Part shown: in pieces, positions 6,387-7,642 of the stretch | Position numbering within the stretch: position 1 is the stretch's first letter | Layout of the letters: each line of letters opens with the position of its first letter | DNA from: DATJUF01 sp035524095 | GTDB taxonomy: Bacteria; Desulfobacterota; Binatia; Binatales; Binataceae | Direction of reading: 5' to 3' | Assembly (NCBI GenBank): GCA_035524095.1 | Contig: DATKPK010000245.1 | Span: 1-7,642 of the forward strand | Length of the DNA: 7,642 bases | Notes under the pieces: model-generated | The model's input: the letters and a program-made list of their open reading frames with translations, nothing else | The model's database searches: none | Told to the model about the DNA's origin: nothing | Position numbers and translations under genes: made by a program

Positions 6387-6400
6387 TAATTCGAGAATTA
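6387..6400. promoter_or_regulatory. Short inverted repeat, possible protein-binding dyad
   Basis: TAATTC and GAATTA flank a central GA: a perfect 6-bp dyad that is too tight to fold as a hairpin but typical in shape of a dimeric regulator site. It lies downstream of the nitronate monooxygenase gene and far upstream of the gene starting at 5890. AT-rich dyads of this size also arise by chance. Confidence 0.2.
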
Positions 6401-6420
6401 TCGCTCGGCGGCGAGCCGAT
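6400..6420 (-). terminator. Possible weak terminator of the nitronate monooxygenase gene
   Basis: ATCGCTCG (6400-6407) pairs with CGAGC plus GAT (6412-6416 and 6418-6420), one bulged base and a 4-base loop. It lies about 40 bases beyond the stop codon at 6461. The tail on the minus strand (AATTCT) is AT-rich but has no real U-run, so its function as a terminator is uncertain. Confidence 0.3.
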
Positions 6421-6440
6421 GAAGTCTGCCGATGAAGTCT
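6415..6440. repeat. 13-bp perfect tandem duplication
   Basis: GCCGATGAAGTCT occurs twice without a gap (6415-6427 and 6428-6440), followed by GATGAT, which resembles the start of a third unit. It is probably a replication-slippage duplication just past the stop codon of the nitronate monooxygenase gene; its first copy overlaps the right arm of the hairpin at 6400-6420. Confidence 0.85.
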
Positions 6441-6460
6441 GATGATAGCGGTTTTCTGTC

Positions 6461-7603
6461 TTACCCCTCGACCATCTCCTGCATCTCCCCGACCGCCTCT
6501 GCGAAGTCCTCCATAAATTCCTGCACCACTGCCCGGCTCGACTTCACGCTATCGACCAAGCCGACGCATTGCCCGACCCAGTACGTCGCCAGCTCATACG
6601 CTTTCTCATTTCCGCGCGACGCCGCACTGACTACCGCCCGCAGCGCCGGTTCGCTCAGTATTGTCTGAAATGGCATCGGCAACGGCCCCGGACTATCCGG
6701 CCCTTCCCACGCCTCCGTCCACGACGATTTCAGTTGCCGCGAGTATTTTCCCGTCCTGCATTTCGACCGCACCGTGTCGCGCGCCGTCGCCGCCAGCATC
6801 TTCCGCTGCAACACCTCGGGCACATCTGATTCCGCTGTCGTCAGCCAGACTGACCCGGTCCACACTCCCGCTGCGCCCATCGCCATACACGCGGCCATCT
6901 GCCGCCCGTTCGCGATTCCGCCCGCCGCCAGCACCGGCACGTTGCGGATCGGCTTGATTGCGCGCAGCACGTCGGGCACCAGCACCAGCGTCGAGACCTC
7001 GCTGCAATGGCCCCCCGCTTCCCACCCTTCGGCAATCAGAATATCCACGCCCGCTTGGACCTGGCGCACGCCATGCTCTTTCGCGCCGATCAGCGCCGCC
7101 ACCGGCACCCCATGCTTCCGTCCCATTTCAAGCATCGATTTCGGCGGTACGCCCAGCGCATTCGCGATCAGTTTAATCGGATGGCGAAACGAAACTTCGA
7201 GCAACTCCAGGGCCGATTCTTCCTGCAAATTGAGCCGCCCGGGATGCTCCGTGCTATGACTCTCCCGCGCCGTCGGCAGTTCAACGTCATACTTGGCTAG
7301 CAGTTCGCGCACGAAATCCCGATGGCGTTGGGGAATTCGTTCCGCTACTGACTTCAGCGTCGCATTTTTCTCATTCTTGGTCGCAAGATTTTCCGGAATT
7401 AGTACATCGACCCCATACGGCCGCCCGCCGATATTCTCGTCGATCCATTTCAGTTCCAGTTCGAGTGATTTAGGCGTAAAGCCGGTCGCGCCGAGCACGC
7501 CAAAACCACCCGCCTTGCTGACTTCCGCAACGACATTGCGGCAATGACTAAACGCCACCAGCGGAAACTCAACCCCAAGCATTTCACATATCGCCGATTT
7601 CAT
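6461..7603 (-). CDS. Nitronate monooxygenase / 2-nitropropane dioxygenase-family flavoprotein
   Basis: A 380-residue FMN-dependent TIM-barrel enzyme of the nitronate monooxygenase (2-nitropropane dioxygenase) family. Known members oxidise nitronates such as propionate-3-nitronate to the carbonyl compound and nitrite; some relatives are enoyl reductases. The barrel opens with FPLVAFSHCRNVVAEVSKAG (13-32) and GGFGVLGA. GVDILIAEGWEAGGH at 185-199 carries the family GxEAGGH motif, with H199 at the catalytic-histidine position of nitronate monooxygenases. VPVLAAGGIANG at 222-233 and GAAGVWTGS at 243-251 form the phosphate-binding end of the FMN site. A segment at about 70-150 between the early strands is longer and more charged than in short members, which fits the length above the usual 320-355. 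The ATG start has GGAGG 4 bases upstream. There is no operon partner in the window; its promoter lies beyond the right edge. Family firm, exact substrate unknown. Confidence 0.9.
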   Translation of the reverse strand: MKSAICEMLGVEFPLVAFSHCRNVVAEVSKAGGFGVLGATGFTPKSLELELKWIDENIGGRPYGVDVLIPENLATKNEKNATLKSVAERIPQRHRDFVRELLAKYDVELPTARESHSTEHPGRLNLQEESALELLEVSFRHPIKLIANALGVPPKSMLEMGRKHGVPVAALIGAKEHGVRQVQAGVDILIAEGWEAGGHCSEVSTLVLVPDVLRAIKPIRNVPVLAAGGIANGRQMAACMAMGAAGVWTGSVWLTTAESDVPEVLQRKMLAATARDTVRSKCRTGKYSRQLKSSWTEAWEGPDSPGPLPMPFQTILSEPALRAVVSAASRGNEKAYELATYWVGQCVGLVDSVKSSRAVVQEFMEDFAEAVGEMQEMVEG

Positions 7604-7607
7604 TTTT

Positions 7608-7612
7608 CCTCC
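7608..7612 (-). promoter_or_regulatory. Ribosome binding site of the nitronate monooxygenase gene
   Basis: On the minus strand GGAGG, four A residues and ATG give a strong start context at 7603. The remaining 30 bases to the window edge are too few to show a promoter. Confidence 0.8.
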
Positions 7613-7642
7613 GATCCTGCGATGGTCACTTAAAGGTACTCG

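Larger units (their letters stand above)
5891..6460. other. Long gene-free interval with structured elements
   Basis: This 570-base gap lies between two minus-strand genes. I find no reading frame with both a good start site and a believable product. It holds an orphan terminator-like hairpin (6025-6070), a moderately AT-rich stretch at about 6120-6260 that could contain the promoter of the small secreted protein gene, a dyad (6387-6400), a hairpin (6400-6420) and a 13-bp tandem duplication (6415-6440). The leader of the gene starting at 5890 could be up to several hundred bases long. Confidence 0.55.

Noticed and set aside
6569..7547. Plus- and minus-strand frames of 64-161 codons over the nitronate monooxygenase gene
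   Set aside because: They are arginine/proline/serine-rich products typical of reading GC-biased codons out of frame; the 380-residue frame carries every expected motif.
1..7642. CRISPR array, IS element, integrase, tRNA or toxin-antitoxin pair
   Set aside because: I looked for spaced direct repeats, terminal inverted repeats, transposase motifs, tRNA-like folds and paired small genes and saw none; the only direct repeat is the 13-bp doublet at 6415-6440.

Overview
The window looks like chromosomal DNA from a free-living, probably Gram-negative bacterium of moderately high GC, plausibly from soil or sediment. Supporting signs are Shine-Dalgarno sites of the GGAGG type, classical Sec signal peptides on two proteins, and a mix of catabolic enzymes with secreted beta-rich proteins. 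The lineage cannot be fixed from the sequence alone. I see no phage, IS element, CRISPR array, tRNA or rRNA. The genes form scattered single-gene units rather than an operon.

Layout: (1) 1-971, minus: a ClC-family anion channel/transporter, cut by the left window edge; the N-terminal 323 residues are present. (2) 972-1408: a mostly gene-poor interval with two weak small reading frames and a strong hairpin at 1328-1361. (3) 1409-3823, minus: a large secreted thaumatin-like protein of 804 residues, with a cysteine-rich insert and a cysteine-free C-terminal beta domain. This is the most unusual gene here. (4) 3824-4285: a divergent promoter region, AT-rich next to the thaumatin gene. (5) 4286-5074, plus: an HpcH/HpaI-type class II (metal-dependent) pyruvate aldolase. 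(6) 5075-5290: a short convergent interval with two hairpin terminators. (7) 5291-5890, minus: a small secreted protein of unknown function with four cysteines. (8) 5891-6460: a 570-base gap with no convincing gene, but with an orphan terminator-like hairpin, a 13-bp tandem duplication and a dyad. (9) 6461-7603, minus: a nitronate monooxygenase/2-nitropropane dioxygenase-family flavoprotein.

The genes do not form an evident shared pathway. The aldolase and the nitronate monooxygenase fit broad soil-type catabolism or detoxification. The two secreted proteins act outside the cytoplasm, and the thaumatin-like one could bind or attack beta-glucan or other polymers. I did not find a clearly new multi-gene system. 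The best leads are the architecture of the thaumatin-like protein, the altered filter and coupling residues of the ClC protein, and the unexplained structured gap at 5891-6460.
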